NCBI GenBank assembly: GCA_945889005.1
Contig: CAMDBI010000007.1
Coordinates: forward strand, 1-64,000
DNA: 64,000 nt
Source: Bacteroides fragilis
GTDB lineage: Bacteria; Bacteroidota; Bacteroidia; Bacteroidales; DTGW01
Direction: 5' to 3'
Below the pieces are notes generated by a model. That model saw nothing but the letters and a program-made list of their open reading frames with translations, did no database searches and was not told the origin of the DNA. The position numbers were made by a program, and so were the translations under genes. This document shows, one piece after another, positions 1 through 7,963 of this stretch. Positions within the stretch are counted from its first letter, which is position 1; the number at the start of each line of letters is the position of its first letter.

Positions 1-75
1 GACGGAATGGCAGCCAATGTGAAGGCTCCGCCTCCCGCCGAAAATACTTTTTAACTGAAATTAAACATCAAAAAG

Positions 76-143
76 TTGTACACTTTGCTCCGAAATGAGT
101 TGTACACTTTGCTCCGAAATCATTGTACACTTTGCTCCGAAAT
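76..143. repeat. Three direct 21-bp repeats (IS end or iterons)
   Basis: Three identical 21-bp copies sharing the core TTGTACACTTTGCTCCG lie at 76-96, 100-120 and 123-143, with starts 24 and 23 bp apart. Multiple short direct repeats at an element end are a known feature of the IS21 family (established knowledge), and the coupled gene to the right loses its coding sequence exactly here. A reading frame coming from the left ends at 52-54 (last residues PPPAENTF) and could belong to the same insertion. Iterons of a replication or regulatory protein are the alternative. The repeats are certain; the IS reading is an inference. Confidence 0.85.
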
Positions 144-260
144 ACTCAAACCTGCAAAATTTATACAATCAAAACGTTTAATTTTAGCCTCTAATTTTAT
201 TTTATGTTTGGCTTTTACCTCATCGGGCAAAACAACCATTTCAAAATAAGCACTAAACAT
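120..260 (-). pseudogene. Truncated gene coupled to the HTH gene
   Basis: A 46-codon frame starts with ATG at 260-258 and overlaps the end of the upstream HTH gene by 8 bp, which is typical of translational coupling. The first 36 or so codons (through NFAG) look like ordinary coding sequence. The last codons are read from the 21-bp repeat units, and the stop at 120-122 falls between two units. The likely explanation is a longer element gene that lost its 3' part when repeat-bearing DNA arrived from the left. The product is not recognised. Confidence 0.5.
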
Positions 261-555
261 GTTTTCCCCCTTTCTGATTAAGGGTTACATACTTTACAGC
301 TTCTTTTTCTATCTCATCGGCTGTCTTAATTGGGTTTTGAAGTAACCAAGCCTCAACCTGAGGGCGCTCAAAATAGATAACCTTATTAAAAGGTTTGTAA
401 TGTGGTATTCTGCCAGTTGAGGTTAATTTGTACAAATAACTTTTGCTCAACCCTGTAAACTGTGCCACCTCATCAAAGGTTAACACGCTCTTTTGTGATA
501 ACAAACCCGCCTCAATTCTATTTAATTGGGTTTGGATTGTTGAAAATTCTGTCAT
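253..555 (-). CDS. Excisionase/MerR-like helix-turn-helix protein
   Basis: A 100-residue protein with a short N-terminal helix and a central helix-turn-helix of the kind found in MerR/excisionase-type DNA-binding domains (about residues 25-75: LTFDEVAQFTGLSKSYLYKLTSTG, here with the recognition helix around SKSYLYKL, then the wing residues KVIYFERPQVEAWL). Such proteins commonly accompany tyrosine integrases in Bacteroidota elements, acting in excision or as transcriptional regulators. It lies downstream of the integrase and the 427-residue gene on the same strand, 148 bp after the latter, and overlaps a truncated gene at its 3' end. Its exact target is unknown. Confidence 0.75.
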   Translation of the reverse strand: MTEFSTIQTQLNRIEAGLLSQKSVLTFDEVAQFTGLSKSYLYKLTSTGRIPHYKPFNKVIYFERPQVEAWLLQNPIKTADEIEKEAVKYVTLNQKGGKHV

Positions 556-703
556 TTTCTTATCTTTTTAAATTAATAAAAAGACTTTAGCTAAAGTCAA
601 CCAATTGCAAATTGTGACACAAACATATAACTAAAAGAAAATGAATAAAATACTCATACCTTTAGAATGTGGGTATGGAAAACTATGAGGGTTTATTTAT
701 TTA

Positions 704-1987
704 TTAAAGATTTTTTATAATGCCGATTAACAGGCTGTTTCTTTGAGGTTTATTTGTTTTCTTTTTTTTATTCCATTCTTTAAAGCTTTGACTAATATTT
801 GCTTTTTTGTAATCATTACAAATACCATCTTTAAACATTTCTATAATGAAATTATTTAAAGTCTTTACATTGTCAGGCATTAATAGAATTGGTATAGTTT
901 CATTTATCAAATCAAATAATGTTTGTTTGTTTAGTGTTTCATTATGATTTGGGGCTTTATCAATCCAAACTACTTTATCAAACTCGGGCGTTGGTTCACC
1001 AAATACATGTTTGAAGTTTGTTTCTTTTGTATCGGGGTGTATAAATCCATTGTCAATTAGTTTTTGCCATAAGGTTGTAATTTGCTCGGGGCTTAGGTGG
1101 GTTTTAAAGGTTGAGGGTTTAATGGTTTTTGGGGCTGTTAGCTTTGGTATTGAGATTTGATCTAATAAATCTAATATCTTAAGTCCCCAATGACTTTCTA
1201 ATTTATTTTTTTCAATTGGTATATAGAAAGTAACTTCCAAATGTCTTTTGGGTTGATTGGCAAATGGAAACCTTCTAACACCCACAGTTAATTTTTCTGC
1301 TTTGCTTTTTAAACGTTCAATGTATGATACTACTAACTTTTCATTTTCAACATTACTAACATTCTGATAAACTTCATTTTGAAAATCTAACCAATAATTA
1401 TTAGCGTTTTCAATTTCATTAGTAATGCAACTGAATAGCTTTAATTCATAAGTAAAATTCATTTTATTATTTACCTTACTTTCATTCAAACAATTAGGAT
1501 TGGTTAATGATTGGTATTCATGTTTCAACATACTAACTAACAATAAATCGGCTTCATCTTCAATAATGGTTTGTATATTTTCATTTTTTAATATTTTAAT
1601 GGTTTTATCATAAAATTCAATATAATCTTCAAAACTAAAACAATCTAATATCATTAATCTAATACTTTCCTCATCCATTCCATTGTAATATGGTTCTTGA
1701 AGATTGATCTGTTTTCTTGTAGCTTCTAAATATGATTCTTTTTGAACTTCAATAGGTAGTTGTTTAATTTTAGATTTAATCAATTTAAATTTATCAGAAG
1801 CCTTCATTTCAGCATTTTTGTCAATTACATCTTTTACAACTTTGTAAAATTTCTCTTTAATTGAATTTTCAATTGTCCAATGCTTTTTAATTACAACAGG
1901 TTTCTCATGGTTTTTAAGATTTTCAATTCTTTTCTCAGGCACTTCAATTAACCAGCCAATTTCTATAAGTTTTTTTAAATCAGTCAT
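704..1987 (-). CDS. Unrecognised mobile-element protein, 427 aa
   Basis: The gene starts at the base pair next to the integrase stop, so the two are almost certainly co-transcribed. The protein is soluble, rich in Lys, Asn, Glu and Ile, and has no signal peptide, membrane segment or obvious catalytic motif. The N-terminal half is predicted to be largely helical. The C-terminal half, from about residue 300 (LSPEQITTLWQKLIDNGF), ends in a Lys-rich stretch (EWNKKKKTNKPQ) suggestive of nucleic-acid contact. Proteins of this size and position recur next to integrases in Bacteroidota integrative elements, but no family could be assigned by eye. A role in recombination or element maintenance is only inferred from position. 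Confidence 0.6.
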   Translation of the reverse strand: MTDLKKLIEIGWLIEVPEKRIENLKNHEKPVVIKKHWTIENSIKEKFYKVVKDVIDKNAEMKASDKFKLIKSKIKQLPIEVQKESYLEATRKQINLQEPYYNGMDEESIRLMILDCFSFEDYIEFYDKTIKILKNENIQTIIEDEADLLLVSMLKHEYQSLTNPNCLNESKVNNKMNFTYELKLFSCITNEIENANNYWLDFQNEVYQNVSNVENEKLVVSYIERLKSKAEKLTVGVRRFPFANQPKRHLEVTFYIPIEKNKLESHWGLKILDLLDQISIPKLTAPKTIKPSTFKTHLSPEQITTLWQKLIDNGFIHPDTKETNFKHVFGEPTPEFDKVVWIDKAPNHNETLNKQTLFDLINETIPILLMPDNVKTLNNFIIEMFKDGICNDYKKANISQSFKEWNKKKKTNKPQRNSLLIGIIKNL

Positions 1988-1988
1988 T

Positions 1989-3134
1989 TTAACAAATGTT
2001 TATTTCAGGCAAACTATTGGCAGCCCTTTTCTTTAATTCACTTATAACCCTTGTATATTTTTCTGTATGCTTAAGCCCTGCATGTCCTAATAATGAACTT
2101 ACTGTTTTTATATCTGTTTGGTTTGTGAGTAAGTTTACAGCAAATGAATGTCGGGCGCTGTGCCAAGTAATATTTTTTTCAATCTTAGCGTTTTTTGTCC
2201 ATGTTTTGAGCTGCAATAAACAACTGGTTAAGCTTGGTAATTTAAAAACAAGTTCATTGGCTTTGCCTTTTTCACCCAACAACCTTTTTGAAGTTGTGCT
2301 AAGGTCGATATATACCGATACACCTGTTTTTTGTTGGCTCTTTATGATTATATGTTCATCGTTTATACTTTGCCATTGCAAAGCTTTAATATCACAAAAT
2401 CTAAGCCCTGTAAATAGACTTAATAAAAATGCCCTTTTTACATTCTCATTGTTCAATGGTGTTGAGGCTAATTGATTTATTTCATCAAATGAAAGTATGT
2501 CTTTTTTTAATCCCTCATTCCTTTTATTCTTTATTTCTAATATTTTTCTATCTATTGGCAGTCCTTCATTAAATGCCTCTTTGCATATTTTTTTGAATTT
2601 AGTAAAGTAATTGTATGGGGTTTCACCGTTCAATTTTGATTCTAAAAAGTTTTTAAACTTCTTAGCAAATTTCTCATTAACCTCAACTGGTAATACATAG
2701 TCTTTGCCAGTTTCTTTTATTGCAAACTCATTTAAATACTTTACACAATATTTAACCAGTCGTTTATCTTTGTTTATATAGTCTAAAAGGAATTTTTCAG
2801 AATAATCAATGAAGTTTATTTTAGCCTTGTTTTTGTCCTCAATATTAAGTTTGTTGGACTTCAAAGTGTCCTCTCTTTTTTGTCTTATAGAATCGGCTAT
2901 TTGTAAAGTTTCTCTATTGTGTTCATTTTCTATTGCAGTTCTTGGCTTTTTATAGATATATAGTTCTAAACCTTCTTTTTTTCTTTTATGCTTTATTTGC
3001 CATTTGTCGGTTGTATTATTATATTCCTTAGAATACCCCAAATAATATTCTAAATATAAACTTAACCGACCATCTGAAAGCGGTTTTTGCATTAACTTTG
3101 GATTGTCTTTCTTTTTGGGGTGTAAATTTTTCAT
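1989..3134 (-). CDS. Tyrosine recombinase (phage-type integrase)
   Basis: A 381-residue site-specific recombinase. The N-terminal part (about 20-110) is the arm-type DNA-binding region seen in Bacteroidota integrases, 110-200 is the SAM-like core-binding domain, and 215-375 is the catalytic domain. The catalytic set is visible: Arg245 in FTGLRFCDIKALQW, His325 and Arg328 in WHSARHSF, His351 in LLGHAGL and the nucleophile Tyr360 in TEKYTRV. The gene is the last one of the element and faces away from the carotenoid operon, the usual arrangement at an attachment end. No tRNA or clear att repeat can be seen next to it. A -7 box lies upstream at 3171-3178. Confidence 0.93.
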   Translation of the reverse strand: MKNLHPKKKDNPKLMQKPLSDGRLSLYLEYYLGYSKEYNNTTDKWQIKHKRKKEGLELYIYKKPRTAIENEHNRETLQIADSIRQKREDTLKSNKLNIEDKNKAKINFIDYSEKFLLDYINKDKRLVKYCVKYLNEFAIKETGKDYVLPVEVNEKFAKKFKNFLESKLNGETPYNYFTKFKKICKEAFNEGLPIDRKILEIKNKRNEGLKKDILSFDEINQLASTPLNNENVKRAFLLSLFTGLRFCDIKALQWQSINDEHIIIKSQQKTGVSVYIDLSTTSKRLLGEKGKANELVFKLPSLTSCLLQLKTWTKNAKIEKNITWHSARHSFAVNLLTNQTDIKTVSSLLGHAGLKHTEKYTRVISELKKRAANSLPEINIC

Positions 3135-3170
3135 TGTTCTTTTTTACTTTCTTTTTGTTTCCCTTGTTAA

Positions 3171-3178
3171 CAAAGGTA
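3171..3178 (-). promoter_or_regulatory. Putative -7 box for integrase gene
   Basis: On the minus strand the bases read TACCTTTG, matching the Bacteroidota -7 consensus TAnnTTTG, about 40 bp before the integrase start. No convincing -33 TTTG is present at the usual distance. Just upstream (about 3197-3219) the plus strand holds two direct copies of GGTGTAAAAAA. Confidence 0.45.
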
Positions 3179-3279
3179 ATACAAAATCATTTTCAGGGTG
3201 TAAAAAAGGTGTAAAAAAATACAAAAGAAGGTAAATAAAGAGAAAATAAAAATTGTTGTTTTAAGTGTAATTAATTGAT

Positions 3280-3287
3280 TATATTTG
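3280..3287 (+). promoter_or_regulatory. Putative promoter of carotenoid operon
   Basis: TATATTTG at 3280-3287 matches the Bacteroidota -7 consensus, with a TTG at 3256-3258 in the -33 region (21-bp spacing). It is the only good promoter before the carotenoid genes and would give a leader of about 105 nt carrying the hairpins described next. Confidence 0.55.
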
Positions 3288-3311
3288 TTTTTAGTTTCTA
3301 ATGGTTGTACT

Positions 3312-3382
3312 GAAAAGAAGGTTTAGTTAATGTCCCCGCTACAATGAAAGCCTCTTTTCGGTAAACGATTAGAGGCTTTTTT
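3312..3382 (+). terminator. Leader terminator with competing antiterminator
   Basis: AAAGCCTCT (3347-3355) pairs with AGAGGCTTT (3371-3379), with an inner TCG/CGA pairing and a run of six T ending at 3382. This is a good intrinsic terminator. Upstream, GAAAAGAAGG (3312-3321) can pair with CCTCTTTTC (3351-3359) with one bulged base, and this would break the terminator stem because 3351-3355 are shared. The element lies between the predicted promoter and the first carotenoid gene. It could instead be the end of a small RNA or of a gene lost when the mobile element integrated. Confidence 0.6.
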
Positions 3383-3399
3383 AGTTTAATACCAGAAAT

Positions 3400-4086
3400 A
3401 TGTGGCTTTATTCAACCTTGTTGTTTTTCTCAATATTGGTGCCTTTTTTTTTAAGTTTTGATAAAAAGCTCCAGTTCTTTAAAAAATGGAAGTTTTTATT
3501 TCCATCGATACTAATTGTTGCTTTTTTTTATATTGTATTTGATATTATTCTTACCAATGCCGGTGTTTGGGGGTTTAACCCTATGTATCATTTCAATTAT
3601 TTGATTTTTGGATTGCCCATCGAGGAATGGTTGTTTTTTATCGTTATTCCCTATGCTAGTATTTTTCTTCACGAATCTTTGATTTTATATTTTCCTAATT
3701 TTAAGCTTAATGCGTATTGGAGCAGACTTGTTACGATTGTCGCAATTGTTTGTGCAACTATTGTAATTGGTTTTAATATTGAAAAAGCTTATACGGTTTA
3801 TATTTATAGCACATTAATCTTAACTTTGATTTTTTCATTATTGGACAAAGCTCATGTTATTCGAAGGTTTTATGCAACGTTTTTAGTTATACTGATTCCA
3901 TTTATTGCTGTAAATGCTATTCTGACCGGTAGTTTTATCGAATCTGAAGTGGTTTGGTACAACAATTCTGAAAATCTTAACTTACGTTTTTTAACAATAC
4001 CCATTGAAGATTTTTCCTATGCTTTTAGCCTTATTTTCTTAAATTTGTTGCTGACAGAAAAACTTAAAAGTTTTTTTCAAAATTAG
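3400..4086 (+). CDS. Lycopene cyclase, fused CrtYc-CrtYd type
   Basis: A 228-residue, very hydrophobic protein with about seven membrane segments. It contains two copies of the lycopene cyclase domain found in heterodimeric CrtYc/CrtYd and in the fused archaeal and fungal enzymes. The first copy carries VWGFNPMYHFNYLIFGLPIEEW split around PIEE (73-76); the second carries VVWYNN and PIED (201-204). These acidic PxE(D/E) motifs are typical of the family. The enzyme cyclises one or both ends of lycopene to beta rings in the membrane. It is the first gene of a run of five on the plus strand with gaps of 8 bp or less, behind a leader with a predicted attenuator. Confidence 0.85.
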   Translation: MWLYSTLLFFSILVPFFLSFDKKLQFFKKWKFLFPSILIVAFFYIVFDIILTNAGVWGFNPMYHFNYLIFGLPIEEWLFFIVIPYASIFLHESLILYFPNFKLNAYWSRLVTIVAIVCATIVIGFNIEKAYTVYIYSTLILTLIFSLLDKAHVIRRFYATFLVILIPFIAVNAILTGSFIESEVVWYNNSENLNLRFLTIPIEDFSYAFSLIFLNLLLTEKLKSFFQN

Positions 4087-4093
4087 TAGGTAA

Positions 4094-4759
4094 ATGACAA
4101 ATGATAAAGTAACACTCTTTTTTTTGAAACAAAGAGTCGCAATTATTCGGACTTTTGTTTATGTCTTTTACTTTGTTGGGCTTGTTGGTATGCTTGTTCC
4201 TGAGTTGTTTTCAATATTTGTATTGTTAATTCCCGCTGCATTAATCTTGTCTTTTGTTGTTCTATTGGCATTTCATAGCGATAAATTTGATTTAAAAACA
4301 TTGTATGTGTTTTTAATAATATTTTTTCTAAGTATTACAATCGAAACAATTGGAGTAAAAACTGGCAAAATATTTGGTAACTATACATACGACTATAGTT
4401 TGGGTTTCATGATTTTCGAAACCCCCGTAATTATTGGTTTAAATTGGTTTATTTTGGTTTATATCTCGTCGTCGGTTTTTGAAAAAATCAAGATTCATGT
4501 TATTTCAAAAGTTTTACTTGCTTCTTCTCTTATGCTATTGTACGATATAGTATTGGAAAAAGTAGCTCCAAAGCTTTATATGTGGCACTTTGAAGGATAC
4601 AATGTGCCAATTCAGAATTATTTAGCTTGGTTTGTCATTTCAATAGTATTGCATTCGTTGATTAAAATAGTTGGAATTTCAACCCAAAACAAATTGGCTT
4701 TTACTATCTTAATTGCTCAGTTTTTGTTTTTCTTTATACTTGCTGCATATTTAAAATAA
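4094..4759 (+). CDS. cruF: CruF-like carotenoid 1',2'-hydratase
   Basis: A 221-residue membrane protein with about six to seven hydrophobic segments, matching the carotenoid biosynthesis (DUF422, CruF) family in size and motifs: TIETIGVKTGKIFGNYTY at about 80-97, a GLNWFILVY stretch, MLLYDIVLEKVAPK and WHFEGYNVPIQNYLAWF. CruF adds water to the acyclic end of monocyclic carotenoids, giving a 1'-hydroxy group that can be glycosylated. It sits 8 bp after the cyclase and 5 bp before the acyltransferase. Some family members may be acyclic-carotenoid hydratases or of other function, so the substrate is inferred from the neighbours. Confidence 0.75.
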   Translation: MTNDKVTLFFLKQRVAIIRTFVYVFYFVGLVGMLVPELFSIFVLLIPAALILSFVVLLAFHSDKFDLKTLYVFLIIFFLSITIETIGVKTGKIFGNYTYDYSLGFMIFETPVIIGLNWFILVYISSSVFEKIKIHVISKVLLASSLMLLYDIVLEKVAPKLYMWHFEGYNVPIQNYLAWFVISIVLHSLIKIVGISTQNKLAFTILIAQFLFFFILAAYLK

Positions 4760-4763
4760 TACA

Positions 4764-5393
4764 ATGATTCTTAGGGCCAAACATAATTTCGTTATCTATC
4801 CATTTTTCAAACGCTATGCTCTTTGGATTATAAGAAGAAGTTTTTCAAAAGTTCAGATTTTAGGATCATTGAACGATAAAAACAAACCCGTACTGCTAAT
4901 TTCTAACCATATAAGTTGGTGGGATGGTTTTTGGGCCATGTATCTTAATCGATACATTCTGAAGCGCAGGTTTCACTTTATGATGCTCGAAGAGCAATTG
5001 CGCAAGTTTTGGTTTTTTAACTATGCAGGAGGTTTTTCTGTAAAGAAAAATACGCGTAGTATGGTCGAATCGTTGAACTATACAGCAGAGCTACTCAACG
5101 ATAGCAAAAATATGGTTTTGATGTTTCCTCAAGGAGAAATCGAAAGTATGCATCAACAAAACTTTGTGTTTGAAAAAGGAATAGAAAGGGTTTTAGAAGG
5201 CAAAGATAACAAGGTGCAAATCGTATTTATGGCAAATTTGGTCGACTATTTCTCGCAGCCCAAACCTTGCATCAATATTTATATTCAAGAATATTCAGAC
5301 CAGCCTCTTAATTTCGAAGCCATTGAAAAAAGTTACAATCAATTTTTTGCAAGAAGCATCGAAAAACAGAAGAGTATAAAATTTGATATATGA
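4764..5393 (+). CDS. PlsC-type acyltransferase of carotenoid operon
   Basis: A 209-residue acyltransferase of the 1-acylglycerol-3-phosphate acyltransferase superfamily. The HX4D motif is His49-Asp54 (NHISWWD), and the second block is FPQGE at 121-125. No long membrane anchor is visible, so it probably sits on the inner face of the membrane. Its place between a carotenoid hydratase and a glycosyltransferase, with a 4-bp overlap with the latter, suggests it esterifies the sugar of a carotenoid glycoside, as CruD does in green sulfur bacteria and CrtO in staphylococci. A general phospholipid role cannot be excluded. Confidence 0.8.
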   Translation: MILRAKHNFVIYPFFKRYALWIIRRSFSKVQILGSLNDKNKPVLLISNHISWWDGFWAMYLNRYILKRRFHFMMLEEQLRKFWFFNYAGGFSVKKNTRSMVESLNYTAELLNDSKNMVLMFPQGEIESMHQQNFVFEKGIERVLEGKDNKVQIVFMANLVDYFSQPKPCINIYIQEYSDQPLNFEAIEKSYNQFFARSIEKQKSIKFDI

Positions 5394-6487
5394 TTTACCT
5401 TTCGTATTTTGTAATTATATTCACTATTGTCCAATTGCTCGTTGCATTGTCAAATTTTATATACATACAAAAGTTGAGTGGTAAAAATTTCGATTTCGAA
5501 GGACTTGTGTCTGTTTTAATACCGGCACGAAACGAGGCATACAACATAGCCAATATTTTATCTGACCTGCAAAATCAGTTATTTTCCAACATTGAGATCA
5601 TTGTTTTCGACGATCAGTCGACCGACCAAACAGCCGCTATCGTTTCTGATTTTTGCAAAAACGATCAAAGAATAAAACTGATACAGTCCGACGGTTTGCC
5701 CACAGGATGGATGGGAAAAAACAATGCATGTCATAAACTTTCAGAACTGGCAAAAGGCGATTATTTATTGTTTTTAGATGCCGATGTACGTATCAAAAAC
5801 GATATTGTAATAAGGTCTGTCGAACATTCTGTAAAACACAAACTCGGACTACTTTCTATTTTTCCCAAACAGCAACTCAAAACTATTGGCGAATGGCTTA
5901 CTGTGCCCAATATGAATAGCATTCTGCTTACACTGCTTCCTCTCATTTTGGTACGGAAATCGAAAAACCCGGCTCTGTCTGCGGCAAATGGACAGTTTAT
6001 GCTTTTCGACAAAAAGCAATATCAACAACTCAGACCACACGAAACCATGAAAGCAAGCATGGTAGAGGATATTGAAATTGCTCGGTTTTATAAAAAAAAC
6101 GGCATTTCGATTGCTTGTATCGCAGGCGATAGCTTTGTTCAATGTCGTATGTACAAAGGGTTTTACGATGCTGTTAATGGCTTTTCTAAAAATGTAGTAC
6201 TGTTTTTTGGCAATTCGTTTTTATTAGCTTTTCTCTATTGGATGGTAGGAGCAAGTGGCTTATTTTTAGTGTATTTTAACCTTAGCTCAGAATATTTTGT
6301 TTTATGCTTTGCAACAATTCTTTCAACAAAACTGTTTGTATCTTTGGTGAGTCGACAAAATGTTTTTATAAATAGTATCCTATTTTACCCTCAGCAATTG
6401 GTGTTAGGCTTGTTTATTTATAAAGCTTTAGTCAATAAGATCACAGGGCAGTATCGATGGAAAGGACGTAATATTTCTAAAATATAA
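5390..6487 (+). CDS. GT2 glycosyltransferase, likely carotenoid
   Basis: A 365-residue family 2 glycosyltransferase. A membrane segment lies at 1-25, the catalytic GT-A domain at about 38-250, with DDQSTD at 74-79, the DAD nucleotide/metal motif at 130-132, a VEDIEIAR acceptor motif near 225, then three or so membrane segments (270-350) and a QYRWKGR tail. This matches the CruC/CrtQ architecture of carotenoid glycosyltransferases. It overlaps the acyltransferase by 4 bp (ATGA), pointing to coupled translation. Predicted role: transfer of a hexose to a hydroxylated carotenoid on the cytoplasmic membrane. The sugar and acceptor are inferred from context. Confidence 0.8.
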   Translation: MIYLSYFVIIFTIVQLLVALSNFIYIQKLSGKNFDFEGLVSVLIPARNEAYNIANILSDLQNQLFSNIEIIVFDDQSTDQTAAIVSDFCKNDQRIKLIQSDGLPTGWMGKNNACHKLSELAKGDYLLFLDADVRIKNDIVIRSVEHSVKHKLGLLSIFPKQQLKTIGEWLTVPNMNSILLTLLPLILVRKSKNPALSAANGQFMLFDKKQYQQLRPHETMKASMVEDIEIARFYKKNGISIACIAGDSFVQCRMYKGFYDAVNGFSKNVVLFFGNSFLLAFLYWMVGASGLFLVYFNLSSEYFVLCFATILSTKLFVSLVSRQNVFINSILFYPQQLVLGLFIYKALVNKITGQYRWKGRNISKI

Positions 6488-6493
6488 TTTTAT

Positions 6494-7963
6494 ATGGCAA
6501 AAAGTGTATTGGTTGTTGGCGCTGGTCTTGGAGGATTGGCAACAGCTTTGCGATTGGTCAAAAAAGGATGTAAAGTTGAAATCATAGAAAAAAATGCTCA
6601 GGCAGGTGGTCGGCTCAATCAACTCAAAAAGGATGGTTTTACCTTCGATGTAGGTCCAAGTTTTTTTAGCATGTCGTACGAATTTGAGCAGTTTGCTAAG
6701 GACTGCAACATCGATTTGCCATTTAAATATGTAGAACTCGACCCTTTATATACAGTTAATTTTAGCAACAGCCCCAAAACATTTTATCTTTATAAAGATA
6801 TAAAAAAACTGGCTGAACAGTTTAAAGATGTAGAACCCGATTTTGAGGCGAAAATGGAAAAATACCTCGACAAATCGGGTCGATTGTTTCACGATACGGT
6901 CGAATTAGTAATAAAAAACAATTTCGATTCGTATTTATCGTATATTATCACTCTCATGCGGGTTAATCCTGTTCATTTGCCTGTGCTTTTCAAGAGTTTT
7001 TGGGAGCATGTGAAACAACATTTTTCTTCGACCGAAGCGCGACAAATAATTTCGTTGGTGGCTTTCTTTCTGGGACGAACCCCATTTGACACTATGGCTA
7101 TATACTCCTTACTATCGTATACCGAATTTAAACACGACGGCTACTACAATGTTGATGGTGGCATGTATCGAATAGTAGAAGGAATAGTCGAAGAACTAAA
7201 AAAGGAAAATGTGCCCATTACCTATAACACTGAGATAGTCGATTTCGTTGGTAATCAAAAGAAGTTGGAATACCTTGTAGATCGTGAAGGTAAAAAATGG
7301 ACTGCCGATGTTATACTAATTAATGCCGATGCCGCCGTGTTTAGAAGTAAGATACTAAAACGAGCCGCCTTTTCTGAAAAGAAACTTGATTCTATGAATT
7401 GGACTATGGGTTACCTTACTTTTTATATTGGCGTAAAATGTAAGCTCCCGCAAGTGAACCACCACAATTATTATCTGGGGACCAATTACGAAGAATATGC
7501 CAACAATGTGCTGCAGAACCCCGACACGCTGCAAAAGCCTTATTACTACGTCAATGTGCTATCGAAACATAACAACGAATGTGCGCCCGAGGGATGCGAA
7601 AGTTTATTTTTCGTATGCCCGGTGCCAAACCTTCAATACAAACCAAATTGGGACGACAAAGACCGAATAGTCGACAGCATAATCGACGATTTTTCTAAGC
7701 GAATTGGTCAAAACATAGCGCCCGAAATTGTTTCCAGAACCATATACACCCCAATCGACTGGCAAAACCAGTTTAATCTGCATAGAGGTAGTGGATTGGG
7801 ATTGTCGCACAATATGAATCAGATCGGAGCCTTTCGTCCGTCTAACTTTGATGAGCAGTTCAAAAATCTATTTTACGTAGGAGCCTCGACCTTGCCGGGA
7901 GCAGGATTGCCAATGGCTATTATTAGTTCAAAACTAGCATTTGAACGAATAGAGAGATTTTAA
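6494..7963 (+). CDS. crtI: Carotenoid desaturase, CrtI/CrtD family
   Basis: A 489-residue FAD-dependent desaturase. The N-terminal dinucleotide-binding motif is VLVVGAGLGGLATALRL (5-21), followed by AGGRLNQLKKDGFTFDVGPSFF. The C-terminal FAD motif is LFYVGASTLPGAGLPMAIISSK. Length is normal for bacterial CrtI. It could be a phytoene desaturase (CrtI) or the 1'-hydroxycarotenoid 3',4'-desaturase (CrtD). The presence of a CruF-like hydratase in the same operon makes CrtD a real possibility. It is the last gene of the operon and overlaps the convergent deacetylase gene by 4 bp. No phytoene synthase gene (crtB) is next to it. Confidence 0.85.
   Translation: MAKSVLVVGAGLGGLATALRLVKKGCKVEIIEKNAQAGGRLNQLKKDGFTFDVGPSFFSMSYEFEQFAKDCNIDLPFKYVELDPLYTVNFSNSPKTFYLYKDIKKLAEQFKDVEPDFEAKMEKYLDKSGRLFHDTVELVIKNNFDSYLSYIITLMRVNPVHLPVLFKSFWEHVKQHFSSTEARQIISLVAFFLGRTPFDTMAIYSLLSYTEFKHDGYYNVDGGMYRIVEGIVEELKKENVPITYNTEIVDFVGNQKKLEYLVDREGKKWTADVILINADAAVFRSKILKRAAFSEKKLDSMNWTMGYLTFYIGVKCKLPQVNHHNYYLGTNYEEYANNVLQNPDTLQKPYYYVNVLSKHNNECAPEGCESLFFVCPVPNLQYKPNWDDKDRIVDSIIDDFSKRIGQNIAPEIVSRTIYTPIDWQNQFNLHRGSGLGLSHNMNQIGAFRPSNFDEQFKNLFYVGASTLPGAGLPMAIISSKLAFERIERF

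Noticed and set aside
76-143. CRISPR array
   Set aside because: The three repeats are separated by only 2-3 bp, so there are no spacers, and no cas gene is near.
1996-2475. 159-codon plus-strand frame inside the integrase gene
   Set aside because: It is antisense to the catalytic domain of a clear integrase and has no recognisable motif.
3135-3399. tRNA or tmRNA 3' end as integration site
   Set aside because: No TPsiC arm, acceptor pairing or CCA-like end is visible next to the integrase; the hairpin fits a terminator better.
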